The translations under genes and the position numbers were made by a program. A stretch of 64,000 nucleotides of DNA, from positions 45,922,979 to 45,986,978 of the forward strand of contig OX463780.1 in assembly GCA_949825025.1 (NCBI GenBank), read 5' to 3'. The notes under the pieces were generated by a model. The model saw only the letters and a program-made list of their open reading frames with translations. It was not told the origin of the DNA and did no database searches. The stretch comes from Siphlonurus alternatus. Taxonomy: Eukaryota; Arthropoda; Insecta; Ephemeroptera; Siphlonuridae. Of the stretch, positions 45,901 through 59,248 are shown in pieces. The stretch's first letter is position 1; each line of letters starts with the position of its first letter.

Positions 45901-48900
45901 AAGCCGTTTAATTAACATGCAGTTACCATGTCATGTCTATTTGTATTTATATCTTACTTTAGACAATAGACTTTTACTAAAAATAATAAGTTTTAATTTA
46001 TTCATTTGTAGGGTGGCATCTTTTTTTTCTCTCTCTTTTTTTTAAAGTTGTAAGAACTTGATGATATAATTCTATCAATTCTTATTATTTATTTAAACAA
46101 TCCCACAATCTTATTTTTTAATGTAAGGCATAACAATCTTTTAAAGTAGTCAGTTTTATTTTTACCCCCCCCCTCTCCTCTTCTCCCCCCTTTCCTGTAT
46201 TTTTTTGTTGATAATATTTTTAATACATAAACATAGTTGACTTCCCCTCATACCTATGCAGAGCACATGTGGCTTAGAGGAGTTTATTTATATCCACCCC
46301 CTCCCCTCCTTCTAGCTTCCCCTAGACTCAAGCTTCAAGAGACTGAAATAGATCTCTGCAGTTGGCATTGAGCATTGTGAAAATGTAGTAGGCTGACATT
46401 TAATAGGCACAATGACAAGTCAAAATAGATTTATTTCTTTCTTCATTTTACCAATAATTTGTGTGTTTTAGACTGCTTCATCTGCAGATCAAGAATCATG
46501 TCAAACAAATTCAGTTGATAAACACAAAACAAAGGTAATGATCTTGCTACAATTTTTGTTATAGCTACAGCATAATTATATTATATAATTATTGCATTTA
46601 AATACAGTATGTTTCTTTTTTGCTGCAGTTAACTAAATATTATGTCATAATATTTTGTATCATGTTCAATATAAAAATATGAATATAAACATGCCATTTT
46701 TCCAACTACCATTTTTACTTTTTCGTGCATTTTTTTTTTTTTTTTTTAATGGACTGGGCTTGATCTTTTCAATGAAAAATATATCAGATGATTAGCTTAT
46801 AAATTTATGATCATACATGGTTCTTGTGTAAGCCAGTGCATTTTGACAATTAAATTGCTTACTCAACGATCAATGCATACATTATAATTATATGTAAAAA
46901 AAAAAAGTAAAAGAAATAGAAATTTAAATTTTATTGTAATTTTTTCCATATTAGTTTAACTTGAATTACTTTGAAGCATTATTTGGTTGTACATTGTAAT
47001 CATGATGTTATTCCTACCTGATTTGCTATCATTGCAATATATTATGCAAAATTACTGATTTGCAATTTTGTGAGACAGACAAAGAACTGGTTCCAAAACA
47101 AATTAAGTTAACCATGTTTTCATGGATAAATTCCAGCTGTCTCAAAGTATACAACAGCTAAACTTTACCCTGCTCTGTTTCTGGGTGTTGTGATACACAG
47201 TCCATGAAAGCCTAGAGAACTTGAAATATTTTTGTAATACCAAAGTAATTCTTACTAAAATTGCAAATCCGAGTGTACTTGTCTCCTGGAGATATAACCG
47301 TTGCAAATCAGGCCGGGTAATGTCTCTATGAAACAGTTTAGAAACGGGTAGTTGAGACCATTCTCCGTTGTCTGGCAGGAGTTTGTACGGCTGGAGCGAC
47401 GTCTGGAGGAACTGGAAATGATGCTGCGGGCCAAGGACGAGATGATCTCACGAATGAGCACCGACGCTGCACCAAGCAGGTGCGTTTGTCTGCTTGACAA
47501 AACATGTCGACCCTCGGTGAATCTGTTAACTTGAGACCTAAGCATTTATTTTTAATGAAAGTGTACAGCTTCATTAATTAACAAGTTTTGGAGTTGCTTG
47601 TTTTTTTACTTGCTATTATTGGGAACTTATTGGTCATGTATTCCCCATGCATTGTTTAAAAATTATTTATAAATTATGATATAATGTATATATAATTTTA
47701 ATAGATTACTTTTTGCCCCATTGTAATTATACTGTTATTGTTATGTTCCAGATCCCAAGTGAGAACAGTAGCGATCCATCAAATGAGTCCAGAGGAATTG
47801 AAAACATCTCTGCTTAGTAAAGAAAAAGAGGTTCGTTATTTTTATGATAATTTAACAATATGTTTGCAAGTTATTCATTATTTAATGTAACTTTATAAAA
47901 ATTTAACTACTGAATTATTAAAACAAAAACATTTTTTTCTATGACATGTACAGTAATAGGAAATCTTAGTTTACATCACAATTAAATGCATTTATTTTTT
48001 ATTACCAGTGTGTTCAACTTTTCTAGTGCATTGATAGATGGAGATCAAAATTATGTTATCAACTGCCTCAGTGTACTTTGAAACATTTTAAAGAAGACTT
48101 AAAAATTTCAACAAAAGATAAAGAAATAATTATTCTATTTCACCTGACATTATCAATTTTTGCAAATGCTAATTATTTACCACTATTTTTATTGAGATAG
48201 AGTCAAATTTAAATCTCTATGTTGATAAAAACGGGGGTAAATAGTTAGCACACACAAAATTTGATAATATCAGGCAAAAGTGAATAATTACATCTACATA
48301 TTATGTTGAAAGTTTTATGTTTTTTTTAATGCTTCCATTAGTTGTAAATCAGAAGGATGTACTCTTGACTGTTTCCTAAATATTTTAGATTGATGAGCAG
48401 CGTGTGCTGATTGGCCAGCTGCAGGAGGCATTAGTGGCCTCCAAACTGAAGCTTGAGGAGCTGCAGAGGTCTGGTGAGGGTGCCACAAGCACAGACGTGA
48501 GTGGCGCTGATCTTGGAGTGTCCCCCTCGCCTCCTCCTCGTGGTGTTGTGCACGATGTCTGAGCTAACCCTGCATCTACTAACACTTCAGATCTTTTACT
48601 GTGCAACTAACTCTCTTACATTTTTTTTAAGAACAAATTTTATTTGTATATTTTTAAAATGATGCTCTATAAATCTTATATCTACACTCATAAAATGATT
48701 AAACATACATTAATAACATGATGCAAGTAAAAAAAAAAAATAGATTTAGAAATGCATGCACTTAAATTATCATAATTAAACAAAAAAAAAATAATGTAGT
48801 CGCTACTGTTATAATTTACATTGCAATTTTTGTTAAATTTTTGACTGTTGGTTGACGTGATCTCAAAGTGGATAGCTGACATGATTGATTTTTTTTTTAT

Positions 48901-51900
48901 TGAATGTGTGCATGAACAAAGAGTAATGCTGCTCTGATTTTTTGTAGATTCTTAGGGTGAGGGAGGATCCATAAAAATAATAATTACACTACAAAGATGC
49001 TTTCTGTATTTATGAATTTCATTCATAATTAATTGATGCCCAAAGGTATTATAGTTTAATTTTCATATATTTTTTATTATTTTTTTTTTTTTTAGTTCTC
49101 AATCTTACTTAGAGCAAATGTTAAAAAATCTGAGTTATACATTTTCTTGTACTCTATTCATGTATATAACTACAAACAATCATAATAGTTATCCATTGCA
49201 TAACATGCAAAAAATTTAAAAAATATATATATAAATAATTTTACCAAATATTTTTTACCATCAAATGTTAATACATAAATGAAAAAACCTATGCCTTTCA
49301 GTAAGTTCAACATTTGCTATTCATGCAGGCTGTAACAAAGTAGAAAAAGGGATCAGTAAGTTAAATCTGGTTTAACTTAAAACTAAAGGTATAATTTATA
49401 AAAATTCATTACTTCTAAGAAGTGTTGTGTTAAGATTTATTATAATTATTTTATGCTTGTAAAATGAATCAAAATGTAAACTCAGCTTGTGTGATATCTT
49501 GATCACCAATATGTACTCCTGATTCATTGAGTATCTTGTTTTACTGTCTAAACTTTTTTCCAAAATTATATGTGCATTGTTTAAGCTATATAAATAGAGT
49601 ATTCCCATATAAGAAACTTAAAGTAGAGTGAGCGAGTTCATTTTTTTTAATATTTTATTTTTTAAAAATAGTTTAAGCTGCCCTCTATTGAGAAATGAAA
49701 ACCAAAAAATTCCATCTCAAATAGTTTCACCACAAAAAATTCCCAAAGTTGGTGTTTCGGAGGCCTTTAACGTGCAGCCTTATGGAACATAAAACCGCGT
49801 TTTACTCCAACTTTTTCTGAACTATATATGGTACCATTTAAAAAATACTTACGTAATCTATGATGAATTCTTTAATGAATTTTCAAATAAAAAAAAATTT
49901 TACGGGGTCGTTTTCTTGGAAAAAAATCATGAAAATCTTTATGGGAATTAAACCGCAAAAACTTAAAGATTTTTTTCCGAAAAAACGGCTCCGTATCTTT
50001 TTTTTTATTTAAAAATCCATTAAAAAATTCATCATAGATTACGTAGGTATTTTTTAAATGGTAGCATAGTTCAGAAAATTTTGGAGTAAAACGCGGTTTT
50101 ATGTTCCATAAGGCTGCACGTCAAAGGCCTCCGAAACCCCAACTTTGGGAATTTTTTGTGGTGAAACTATTTGAGATGGAATTTTTTGGTTTTCATTTCT
50201 CAATAGAGGGCAGCTTAAACTATTTTTAGAAAATAAAATATTAAAAGAAATGCAATCGCTCACTCTACTTTAAATCATCATAGCAGATCAAATGCAAATT
50301 ATTTTAGAACATTTTTAAAAATCCAATAAGTCTTATTATATTAACAAGATACGAGGTTTAGTTACAGAATGCGCAAAGTGCTGACTTTGTTATCACAATG
50401 GTGCAACATATATTATTTATATTAACACATTCTGTTATGCTTTAGATTATTATACGTGAGCCTCTGTGTTAATCAAGGCAAAGCCAGGCGTTCTTTGCCC
50501 GCTCCTCCACCACTCCAGCCGCACGCAACAATGTCTGTCTCATTCAGCCTTAAGCAAATAGGCTGTATATATTGTTATCATAAATATATAATTTTATTAT
50601 ATCAATAATTTAATAATACCATTTTTTTTTTTTTGTCATCAAAACAGAAATGATGGTAAAATAATTAGGTTGTTACGATTGAGTGGTTTTCTACCACGGT
50701 CTTCCAAGTTACATGAGTGCATGCAATTCTTTCTACCAAGAAAAAAAAAAAAAAAAAAACGTTTCTAGAGGGTTTTGTCATAAGAAATGGTTAGTGTAGG
50801 AAATCACAACTTGTGTCATTACTACAAAATACAATCTGATTTTAACCCCAAAAATCCCTCATGCCTATATACACCACTGTTTTTAACACAATATCTATCT
50901 CAATTACAGTATGGTAGCTCAAATTTAGACAGACACACACTTTGCTGCTTTGTAATCTCAAATTTTATTTTCATGTTTTGTAGAAGTAGAGACTAAACTG
51001 TAATATTTTAATATTGATTGTTTGCCTATATGATAATACAATGTTTTTTACTGCTTTTGCTTTTAGTTGTTTTACTATTGTTTTCATCTTATTAAAAGAA
51101 AAGGATAGGAATAACCAGCAAGGCCTTACCGATCGAAAGAGTCACAGCAGGTGGAAATTCTTGTGGTCACAGAGGTTCACTCGAAAGTTTTTACATTTTT
51201 GAAACGTTTCGCATCGTGGAGATGCTTCTTCAGTCACAAGAAGAAGTAGAATGATTCTACTTCTTCTTGTGACTGAAGAAGCATCTCCACGATGCGAAAC
51301 GTTTCAAAAATGTAAAAACTTTCGAGTGAACCTCTGTGACCACAAGAATTTCCACCTGCTGTGACTCTTTCGATCGGTAAGGCCTTGCTGGTTATTCCTA
51401 TCCTTTTCTTTTAATAAGATTATCACAACCTAAATGGTTTATTTTCCTTAATTTGATTACTATTGTTTTCAGAGGGAATTTTTAATATTTGTGTGCAATT
51501 ATTTTTTCTGTGTTAGCATTAAAATGCATTAAGCAGATCTTAACTATATATTATAAATTTTTAAAGGGATCATAAAATGTATCCCAATATTTCAATTGTT
51601 GTATAAAAAGGTTGTACTTGTTTGGTATTGGCTGCAATTTTGCAAGTAAATTGTGAATTTAAAGGGCTATAAAAATTGGACAAAATGCTTTAGTGATAAT
51701 TGTGATTGTCCATAAATAGTTAATAGCATTAAATTTATTTTATGCTTATGAACGTTGTTAAGTTATACACCTATTATAAAACGGGACTGATGTGCATTTA
51801 CTATTGAGGTTTATAAAGCTAATTATCAGAATTAATGCACCTTATTAATACATGTATACTATCATTATGTGATAGGCATATAAAATGAGTTAAACAAAAT

Positions 51901-54900
51901 TAATATTGATAAAAGTTTTTAATATTGTAGAAAACAAAACAATGTTTTGTATTTTTTCCTAAAGCAAAATTTGCTATATGTTATTTGAACAAATTTAATG
52001 TAAAGTTGCAATTGCTGCTGGTTTGATATATAATATTCACTGTGTGAAGTTGGATGCTGGTTTAATATAAGTCTTGAAGACTGTAGAATGGCCTTAATTA
52101 AATGTGTGATGACTAAAAATTGATCAATATATGGATTGTTTATCAACTAATTCTAGCTTTTCTTATTTTTGCTCGTGTGTTTACCCTAACTCAGTTTTAA
52201 TAACTTAATTATAGCTTTGACAAGACTGTATAATTTTAGCATAAATACTTGAAGGTAAGATTGATGATTTGTGAGTGTCTTTTGATGTGCTAAATTGACA
52301 TAATGTTTCATCTGTAGGATAAAGATGAAAAGATTCGTTCTCTTCAGTTAGACTTGACGGAAATGGAGGCTCAATACGTTGACTGCTTTTCAGAGGTACG
52401 TTAAATTGCATCTGTAATGTGCCTTTGAAAAATATGAAAAGTGCAGCTATTTATAGTAATTTTATATTTTGCAATTTTTTAGTCTCTGAATTACACCCTC
52501 GTCATCTTAAAAAAATTTCCTACTTGCAGCCTTGCTAATCACTATGCCCTTGTTTTCTTACAAGGCATAGTTATTAACAAGGCTGCGAAGGGAAGTTTTC
52601 CAAGGCAATGACTGTACATTATTATAAAAATTGTTTAACTCCTTGAAATCTCATAAAAAGACCGATAAGGAATTGCATTTTTGTATGCTGTCTATATTAC
52701 AATAAATGTAGTATAATATATTTTTTATCTTAGTACATCTATCTACATCTATGCACTAAAATACAGTATACACTATTTTTTATATCAGTGAATGAAAATC
52801 TTATTATTAACTTTTACTGTTCCTATATAGGTTTGTAAGCAAAATCAACAATTGATATTGTTAAGAGAGGCTAATAAACAATATCAGGACAAAACAACTA
52901 CATTGTATAAGGAACTTCAGCAGAGAACTAACTCTAAACCAGAGCAGGTGTGTAATGGAACTGCAATAATAACGCATCCTTGTAAACCTCATCTTTCACT
53001 AATCTTATCATATGAGTCACAATGTGAACATGATTTTCAGGAGACCGCTAAGACTGGCAATCAACTAGCTGACGTTGAATGTGAACTTGCGTTTGCTAAA
53101 GCTCAATTAAGTATTTATAAAACAAGAAATTCAGAACTACAAGATGAAGTTTGTAAAATGAAAACAACTAAATCAACTACAGAAGAACAATTAGAAAATA
53201 TACTTTTACAAAAAGATGCAAATATTTCAGAAAAGAATTTATTAATTTCAACATTACAAAAACAACTTTCAGAAACAACAGATTTATCAACAGCAGAACA
53301 ATTATTAAGTTTACAAACATGTATTTTTGATGGAGGAAAATTGTTAACAGATAAAAATATTCAAATTACTTTACTACAAGAGAAATTAGGAGAAATATGT
53401 GATGAAGCAGAAGAACAATTGAAGATGTTGTCACAGAGAGATGTTGCACTTGCCAAGTTTGTTGTAAATCTTGATAGAGTAAGTGAAGAGAGAGACACCC
53501 TTCTCTGTAAAATTGAATCTCTTGAGTCGCAACAAGCATCTGAAAGTCCTTCAAAATCATCTGCACCAGTGCATGGATGGTCGCAGACTGAAACTCTAAA
53601 TGAGCCAAGGAGATCTAGAGAAAATTCTTGTGAGAAACGTACCAGAATAGCTTTAGAAGAAGAAATTTCTGAATTGAAAAATCAATTAAAAATTTCTAAA
53701 GATCAATTACAGGCATGGAAACAACGTTATGAAATCATTAATACAAATTTGTTAGCTAAAGAGAAAAAGATTGAAGATTTAAGATGCAAATTGGAAGAAG
53801 AAAAATGTAATACACAAAAACACCAGACTGAGACTTTAAAACTCCAAGAAACAGAAAATCAAGTAGCTGAGTTGCGGACACAGCTTGCCGAGTCACAGAG
53901 GCAGCTAAGTGATTTAAGAAACAATTGTCATGCTAAGGAGAAAACTATTGCTGCCCTGAGAACAGAGTTGGATGAAGAGTATCACAAGGCCAAGGAAGAA
54001 AAAATTAAAGATGAAGAAAGAATTAAACAAGCAGAGGAAGAAGTGAATGAGCTCAATCAAGAAATGATGGAATTAAAATCAAGATTTGAAACTAAAGAAC
54101 AACAATTAGAAGTCATGTATAAAGAAAAGGAAATTGAAATGCAACGATTATTATCAATTAGTTGTGAAAATGTTGAAGGATTACAACAAGTTAATTCAGA
54201 GTTATTAAAAAAACTTGAGAACTCTGAAGAATCTGTTATAAAATTAAACGAGGAATTAGAAATGACAAAAACTATAAAATCAGAAAAACTTGAAGAATTA
54301 GCATTAACTCGTAAGGAATTAGAAAACTTTACTAGTCAAACCACAAGTTTACAAGATCAGTTGAGAAGTGCCGAGGCGGAGGTTGCAGAGACTAAGGAGC
54401 AGCTGAACAAGTTTGAGGGTGAGCTTGTTCTCAGCACCGAAAGGATCCTCCAGCTGCAGGCGTTCCTCTCGCAGGCCCAACAAGACAAGCAGTCACTGAC
54501 CTCACAGCTGGCGGAGGTGCAGTCGCAAATGAGTTCACAGGCGCTGGTCCAGCAGCAGCAACTGGCCGAGATGTCCTCGAGACTGCAGAGCGCTGCCGTT
54601 GAGAAGGAGCACCTTGAGAGGTCACAACGGAGACTGGAGGAAATGTGCAAGTCTCTCACTGCGCAGGTGAGTCAGATAACAAGGATACTAGCTTGTTTGA
54701 ATAATAATGCCATTCTTTATTTTCATTTGTTTAGTCTTGTCAAGAAAATTAAATATTTTAAAATTCCAATTAAAAGTATCTTTTATCATTTTTATCAACT
54801 TATAATAAAAAAGAATTTGCATTATACATGAAAATTAATTTAATGTCATAAAATTCCTGCCTGCATGTTTACAAAATCATTAAAAAATATAAATTAAAAA

Positions 54901-55820
54901 ATGCCCTCTCAATGACCTTAAATTAACTATTTTTTAATATTTTCATGTCAGGTTGGTGGACAACGGTGTGAGCGAGATCGCGCAGTTCGAGGATTGAGGC
55001 AGGCGGCTGCGGAAAGGTCCCGGCTCTGTCAGGAGGCTCGGCAGGTGCTGTCTGTGGCTCGTCAGTGGCTAGCGGAGCACCGAGCAAGCACCCTTGAGCT
55101 TCAGCAGCTGCGCTCAGACAGAGAGTGAGTGGAAACAAAGATGAGTCTCTACGGGAATGTTTTGTTAAATGTACAAAAATAAATTTTATCACTACTAAAG
55201 AGTCTAGTAAAGTTTCAAGCCACCTTACAATTTCTAGAGAATTTGTGACTTACTTTGCTTCTCGATAAACATAATTTGTATAAAGAAAATTCAAAATACA
55301 AGACAGGCAGTTAAATATGATATAAATGAAGTTCAGATGTGACAATCTGCTCTAAAAAAAAAAGTGCATGTTCACATTTAAAAAATAAAATATGGTGATC
55401 ACCTTCTGAAATATTTTTGCAGGCGTTTGATAAAAGAGAATACAGCTCTACGACACCGAAGAGGCAACTCTACTTCAATTTTAAATCCTTGGGACTGTGG
55501 ACTTGTTGACAGGGAGGAGTCTGGATTTTGGGTAAGTAATATTTTTAATAAAATAAAAAACTTTAAATTGATGATCCAAATTAAATCTAAACAATATATT
55601 ATTCTTCACTCAATTATATTAATTTTTCTTAGGACAGGTTTTTTTTATTAAGTGTCCCATTTTGATGTGTATGTGTTTTGTCCAGAGCTCCCACTGGACA
55701 ACCCAACTTGAGGAAGTGGATCAGGAGCTGCAAGGACTACGTCTGCGAGATGAGGAGTGGGAGGGAGAAGAGGGAGGCTGCCAGAGGGACACTGGATACC
55801 AATCAGGCTCTAGCAAGTGA
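39961..55820 (+). CDS. Long coiled-coil protein, 16 exons, about 1,207 residues
   Basis: Exons: 39961-40098, 41009-41214, 41602-41712, 42324-42426, 43646-43750, 44245-44439, 45567-45650, 46472-46534, 47379-47479, 47752-47830, 48389-48496, 52318-52395, 52831-54666, 54952-55124, 55423-55531, 55686-55820 (TGA). Every join keeps frame. The start (AGCAATGG) opens an acidic N terminus (DSPEDVLKNYEKM...). Residues about 47-115 are a helical segment (LYEKWVPELLDTISML...FQQLYQDK); almost everything after is heptad-rich Glu/Lys/Gln/Leu coiled coil, longest in the 612-codon exon 13, with Ser-rich breaks in exons 7-8. The tail is Trp/Gly/Glu-rich (SSHWTTQLEEVDQELQG...). This suggests a rod-like scaffold or tether such as golgin or centrosomal proteins, but I recognise no diagnostic end domain and give no name. 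Exon 13 has AT-rich then GC-rich halves. Likely polyadenylation signal at 56553-56558. Confidence 0.85.
41875..42173. mobile_element. Foldback element family F, copy 1
   Basis: TCTTATTAAAAGAAAAGGAT to its complement, folding over about 300 bp, with arms containing CACAGAGGTTCACTCGAAAG and ACGTTTCGCAT. Lies in intron 3 of the coiled-coil gene; the flanking segment TTAAGGAAAATAAACCATTT recurs, inverted, beside copy 2 (51086-51420), so the true element is longer on that side. Confidence 0.8.
42831..43148. mobile_element. Foldback MITE family A, copy 7
   Basis: TAGAGTATTGTCCTCAA to TTGAGGACAACACTCCATT, arms nearly identical to copy 2. In intron 4 of the coiled-coil gene. Confidence 0.88.
44482..44803. 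mobile_element. Foldback MITE family A, copy 8
   Basis: AATGGAGTATTGACCTCA to TTGAGTTCAATACTCTATT, inserted 43 bp after the donor of exon 6 of the coiled-coil gene. The left arm presents a splice-acceptor-like TTTTTTATTGCAG in the sense direction. Confidence 0.88.
44799..44940. repeat. 50-bp direct duplication plus a copy of the exon 6 upstream intron
   Basis: TTTATTACTGTCCATAGAGT with GCAGCAAATAAAG follows twice, 50 bp apart. The next stretch (TTAGTAAAATATTGATAATT, AGCTTGTT) repeats the intron sequence at about 44165-44225, just upstream of exon 6. This looks like a local duplication around the MITE. Confidence 0.6.
45005..45358. mobile_element. TTAA-flanked foldback MITE with AGGAGGGGAACC termini
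   Basis: AGGAGGGGAACCGCTTCAGC and its exact complement bound 354 bp; TTAA at 45001-45004 and 45359-45362. The arms are close to identical for over 130 bp, so the insertion is recent. In intron 6 of the coiled-coil gene. Confidence 0.85.
48497..48562 (+). CDS. Alternative 3' end of the coiled-coil gene (short isoform)
   Basis: If the donor after exon 11 (GAC|GTGAGT) is not used, the frame stays open for 21 GC-rich codons (VSGADLGVSPSPPPRGVVHDV) to TGA at 48560-48562. This would give a protein of about 452 residues with a Pro-rich tail, while splicing to exon 12 (52318) gives the long form. The codon quality and GC content are those of exon, not of the AT-rich intron that begins right after it. 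The next intron is 3.8 kb, long for this gene, which leaves room for an alternative 3' UTR. Confidence 0.45.
   Translation: MSGADLGVSPSPPPRGVVHDV
49622..50269. mobile_element. TTAA-flanked foldback element family C, copy 2
   Basis: AGTAGAGTGAGCGAGTTCAT and its near-complement bound 648 bp, with TTAA at 49618-49621 and 50270-50273. Same family as 19473-20134. In intron 11 of the coiled-coil gene. No coding capacity. Confidence 0.85.
51086..51420. mobile_element. Foldback element family F, copy 2
   Basis: ATCTTATTAAAAGAAAAGGA to its complement, near-perfect arms. Same family as 41875-42173, same intron cluster (intron 11 of the coiled-coil gene). Confidence 0.85.
52503..52605. mobile_element. 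Short palindromic element family I, copy 2
   Basis: GCAGCCTTGCTAATCACTAT pairs with ATAGTTATTAACAAGGCTGC; related to 25545-25645. In intron 12 of the coiled-coil gene. Confidence 0.65.
52948..53040 (+). other. Possible 93-bp in-frame intron (exitron-like) inside exon 13
   Basis: CAG|GTGTGT at the left and TGATTTTCAG|GAG at the right bracket 93 bases with no stop and a length divisible by three. The 31 residues it would encode (VCNGTAIITHPCKP...) have Cys, Pro and hydrophobic residues unlike the flanking coiled coil, which joins smoothly as SKPEQ-ETAKTG if the segment is removed. Both spliced and retained forms keep frame (1,176 or 1,207 residues). Confidence 0.5.
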
Positions 55821-57273
55821 GGAGTTTTAGTGGCCCATTCATCAGGGAAAGTTGACTGGATCACAGTTTCAGCAATTCATGAGTTGAGGCTTAATAAGTT
55901 TCCTCCAGTAGATGTCATGGAATTTATGAGAAGTCAACTTTAATTATTGACAAAACATCTTATTAATATTTTGGTCCAATAGTATGGATAAATCGTTAAT
56001 ACATTAATATGTATTGTTGCAATTTTTTCAATGAACTGCAAAAGGAGAGATGAGTGGGGTACAGAAAACTTATTATGTAAATCAATAATATTATTTTTAA
56101 TTTAGGATAAATTGTTGTAATATTTTTAAATTTACTTAATTGTTACTTTCCCAATTGATGAATACAATTATTTCCATTTAAATCCAAATTGAAGATTTCA
56201 ATTTTATGTATGAAAGTAAAAAATCACTGCTTTTGTATGTATGTTAGCAATTTAATACAGCATCATAAGTATTTTAGTTAAAACTAACAATAAATTTAAT
56301 GAAAAGAAGCCTGCCCCCTCCCCCCTTTTTTTTTATGAAGGAAAGGTGTTTTAACTTAATTTATGCTTAAAAATAATTTATATTATTTTAATTAAGTTGT
56401 GAATTCTTAATAGTGCCAAATTAAAATGTTTATTATGTAGTATATCATATAACTAACGCTTTGGCAGCTATGACTTAATTGTTATACCTAGCTCCCAAAA
56501 TATAGTTTATTGTAGATTTTAGTGAACATAATATATGACATTGTTATGCTTGAATAAAAGATTTTTTGCTTTTATATTGATTTATTTATGTCTAACATAA
56601 TTACTGTATTATAATTTATATGTGCTTTTTTTCTGTAATTATGAGCAATATGACAATAAAATATTTTGTAATATTTTGTCGTACTTTCAATAAATAAAGA
56701 TAATGTTAATTGAAAATAATAATTTTTCTTCTTATTTTTTTATTCCTCCCCCCCCCTCCCCCTGATCACTACCCATTACTCCACCTTGAGCTCTAAGCTC
56801 ATAGGGGTGTATCTAGACACAAAATAAAATTAAAAAAAAAAAATCTGTTGTTTGATTATCAATTAATTTTAAGGCCCCTAAATGTAGGCAACTTTTTCAA
56901 CTGTTGTGAAAAGCGGGTTGCATCTTCCTACAGTGGAAACACCCCGAAAAACATACGTAAAAACCCTTGAAACTGAAACTGAAAACATACGTTTGTGCTT
57001 TCTAATATCTAAAAAGAAAACAAGTCACATTATAGCCTTCAATTTATAACATAAAATAAAATTTAATTAGTAATTAAATAAAATATAAAATATTTTTATG
57101 TTATTTTTAATTAAAACATATTGTATTGTGCTTACATATTAAATTAGCATAAAATATAATTTTATTATATTTCCAGTACATTATATTATAGTTGATATTA
57201 TATATTTGAATTTGAGATTTAATGTTTATTTTATGACTATATGCCTTCCACCAGTTCTACCACATTTATATTA

Positions 57274-57309
<36 letters not shown>

Positions 57310-58545
57310 AATTGAACTATATTTATATGTTAAAAAAATATGATACATGTACACATATAGCTAGAGAAAACACATTATACTAAAATTTGACATTCTTTTG
57401 TTTTATTTATAATATAAAAATAAAAGAGAAATAAAATAATTTTTTTTGTTTTATATATATTTTTTTTTTTACAACAGGGATTTGCTTGAAGCTAAGGGTA
57501 TATACAGTAAATGTACATTCGTATATAATATAACATTGAAACCACGGTAGGGTTTGTGACTGTTTGACATTTTTACAACAAGCGTAAAAGGTTGCATGGC
57601 CATGGCATTAGAGGATAGCGAGAGGGAGTCAAACAGAAGGTAAACGCGTAAATGATGATTATACGACCCACTCGTAAGTTTATGCCTTTCATGAATTATG
57701 AAGAGCCTTCTCTCTCATTGTCAGTCTGTTCATAACATAAAATAATATTATGTTTTATATGTGTAAAATAATTTTACTATTATATACGAGCTTCAAATTA
57801 TATAACCACACTAACATATTTTTTTATACATACATTACAAACACATTTGCAGTTTTTTTTTTACGTATTATAGCCAACAGGTTAACAATTTTTTTTAATG
57901 ATTGTGTTACTTTTTTTTTGTTTTGTTTATATGCGAATGACTTTTGAGTGGCATATTTATGGGATACATTATTGTTTATTATCAGAGTAATTAATAAATG
58001 GCGGTATATTTCATATGTGCTAAATAAAACATTATAGTGTGTATATTTTTTATACGTATTCTAGTAGCTGTTAATTACATCATAGTAAAAAATATATTTC
58101 AATTTTACTAAAAAAAAAAAAAATGTAATTTATTATTAAAGTGAGTTGTCACATTTAAAAAATATTACATCAATTTGTATTCTTTTGTGACGTAAAAGTA
58201 AAAGTAATTTATATACTTGTTAGTAATTGTCATTATTTTTACAGCTTTTCGTTGTAAAGTAACCCATGCATCATGTTCTGATTAAATAAATTTTAATGAA
58301 TAACATTTTACTTGAATTTTCAAATTTAATATTCTGATTTGAAATTTTCATTTCATCGCGCCTTGAGGTTAGGCAGCTTATTCAGCATTAAAATTAAAAT
58401 GGAGCTATTAGCTCTGTTCGTAAATACACAATCAGAAAGAATCGATTTTCAAAGATAAACCTATATACGCGTATACATACATGGAACATAAGGTTCATCA
58501 ACAAAAATTGATTATTTCTGACTTGTGAATTTACGAACAGAGCTA
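55821..58545. other. 3' UTR of the coiled-coil gene and AT-rich intergenic DNA
   Basis: AATAAA at 56553-56558 and again near 56655 and 56690 may end the transcript. Beyond that there is only AT-rich DNA with poly(T) tracts (57281-57304). No gene seen. Confidence 0.55.
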
Positions 58546-58712
58546 ATGGAGTATTGTCCTCAATTTTTTTTATTGCAGAAATGGATAGAGGGTGCAAAGT
58601 TATGCTACCCTGATTTTTTTCAGATTTTTTTGAGACCTGGAACTATTTTTAAAAAATTATTATAAGTTCTTTTTGTGACGTCACGCGGCGGCAAGTCCTA
58701 TCTTTTTCTTAA
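58546..58712. mobile_element. Left half of a family A MITE split by a later insertion
   Basis: AATGGAGTATTGTCCTCAAT through CCTATCTTTTTCTTAA; the matching right half resumes at 62468 (TTAAGGAGCGGCGTCTCGTG). In intact copies these two sequences are joined. Confidence 0.88.
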
Positions 58713-59248
58713 GACGATAGGGTGCGCCGCGGTTCCTTAACAATGGGCAGTAGAGGGTGCTGGCAGTATGGTTGTATACGACAGGGAAGTGTGAGCTGTA
58801 GAAGTCACCCACACTGCGGTCACTACCTGCTAGTAGGAGTGGGGAGAGCAGCAGCAAGCAAGCAAAGAGAGTTGCATTGTCTACTCACTTCTCTTTCTCT
58901 ATCCCGCTAGGATAATAAAAATACAAGGATGCTCTGAAGCTATAACTATGTCAGACCAAAATGTAGTGAATATTGTAAAAATTTTAGTTAGAATATTATG
59001 CATAATAATTAATAATAAACATGACCTATACTTCTTTTATTTTTTTCTGTATGAAGCTAAAAAGTACTTACATTACATTATTTAGGTTAAAAACTTTAAA
59101 AAAAAAAAAAAAAAAACACAATTAAGAAAAAGTGGGGTAAAATTTTCTGTTTTTCTCATTTATATCCTAACATAATATTACACCACCAAATATACATGTT
59201 TAAATATACATTTTTTTTTATTATTGATTAGTGAGCAATCGCATTATA

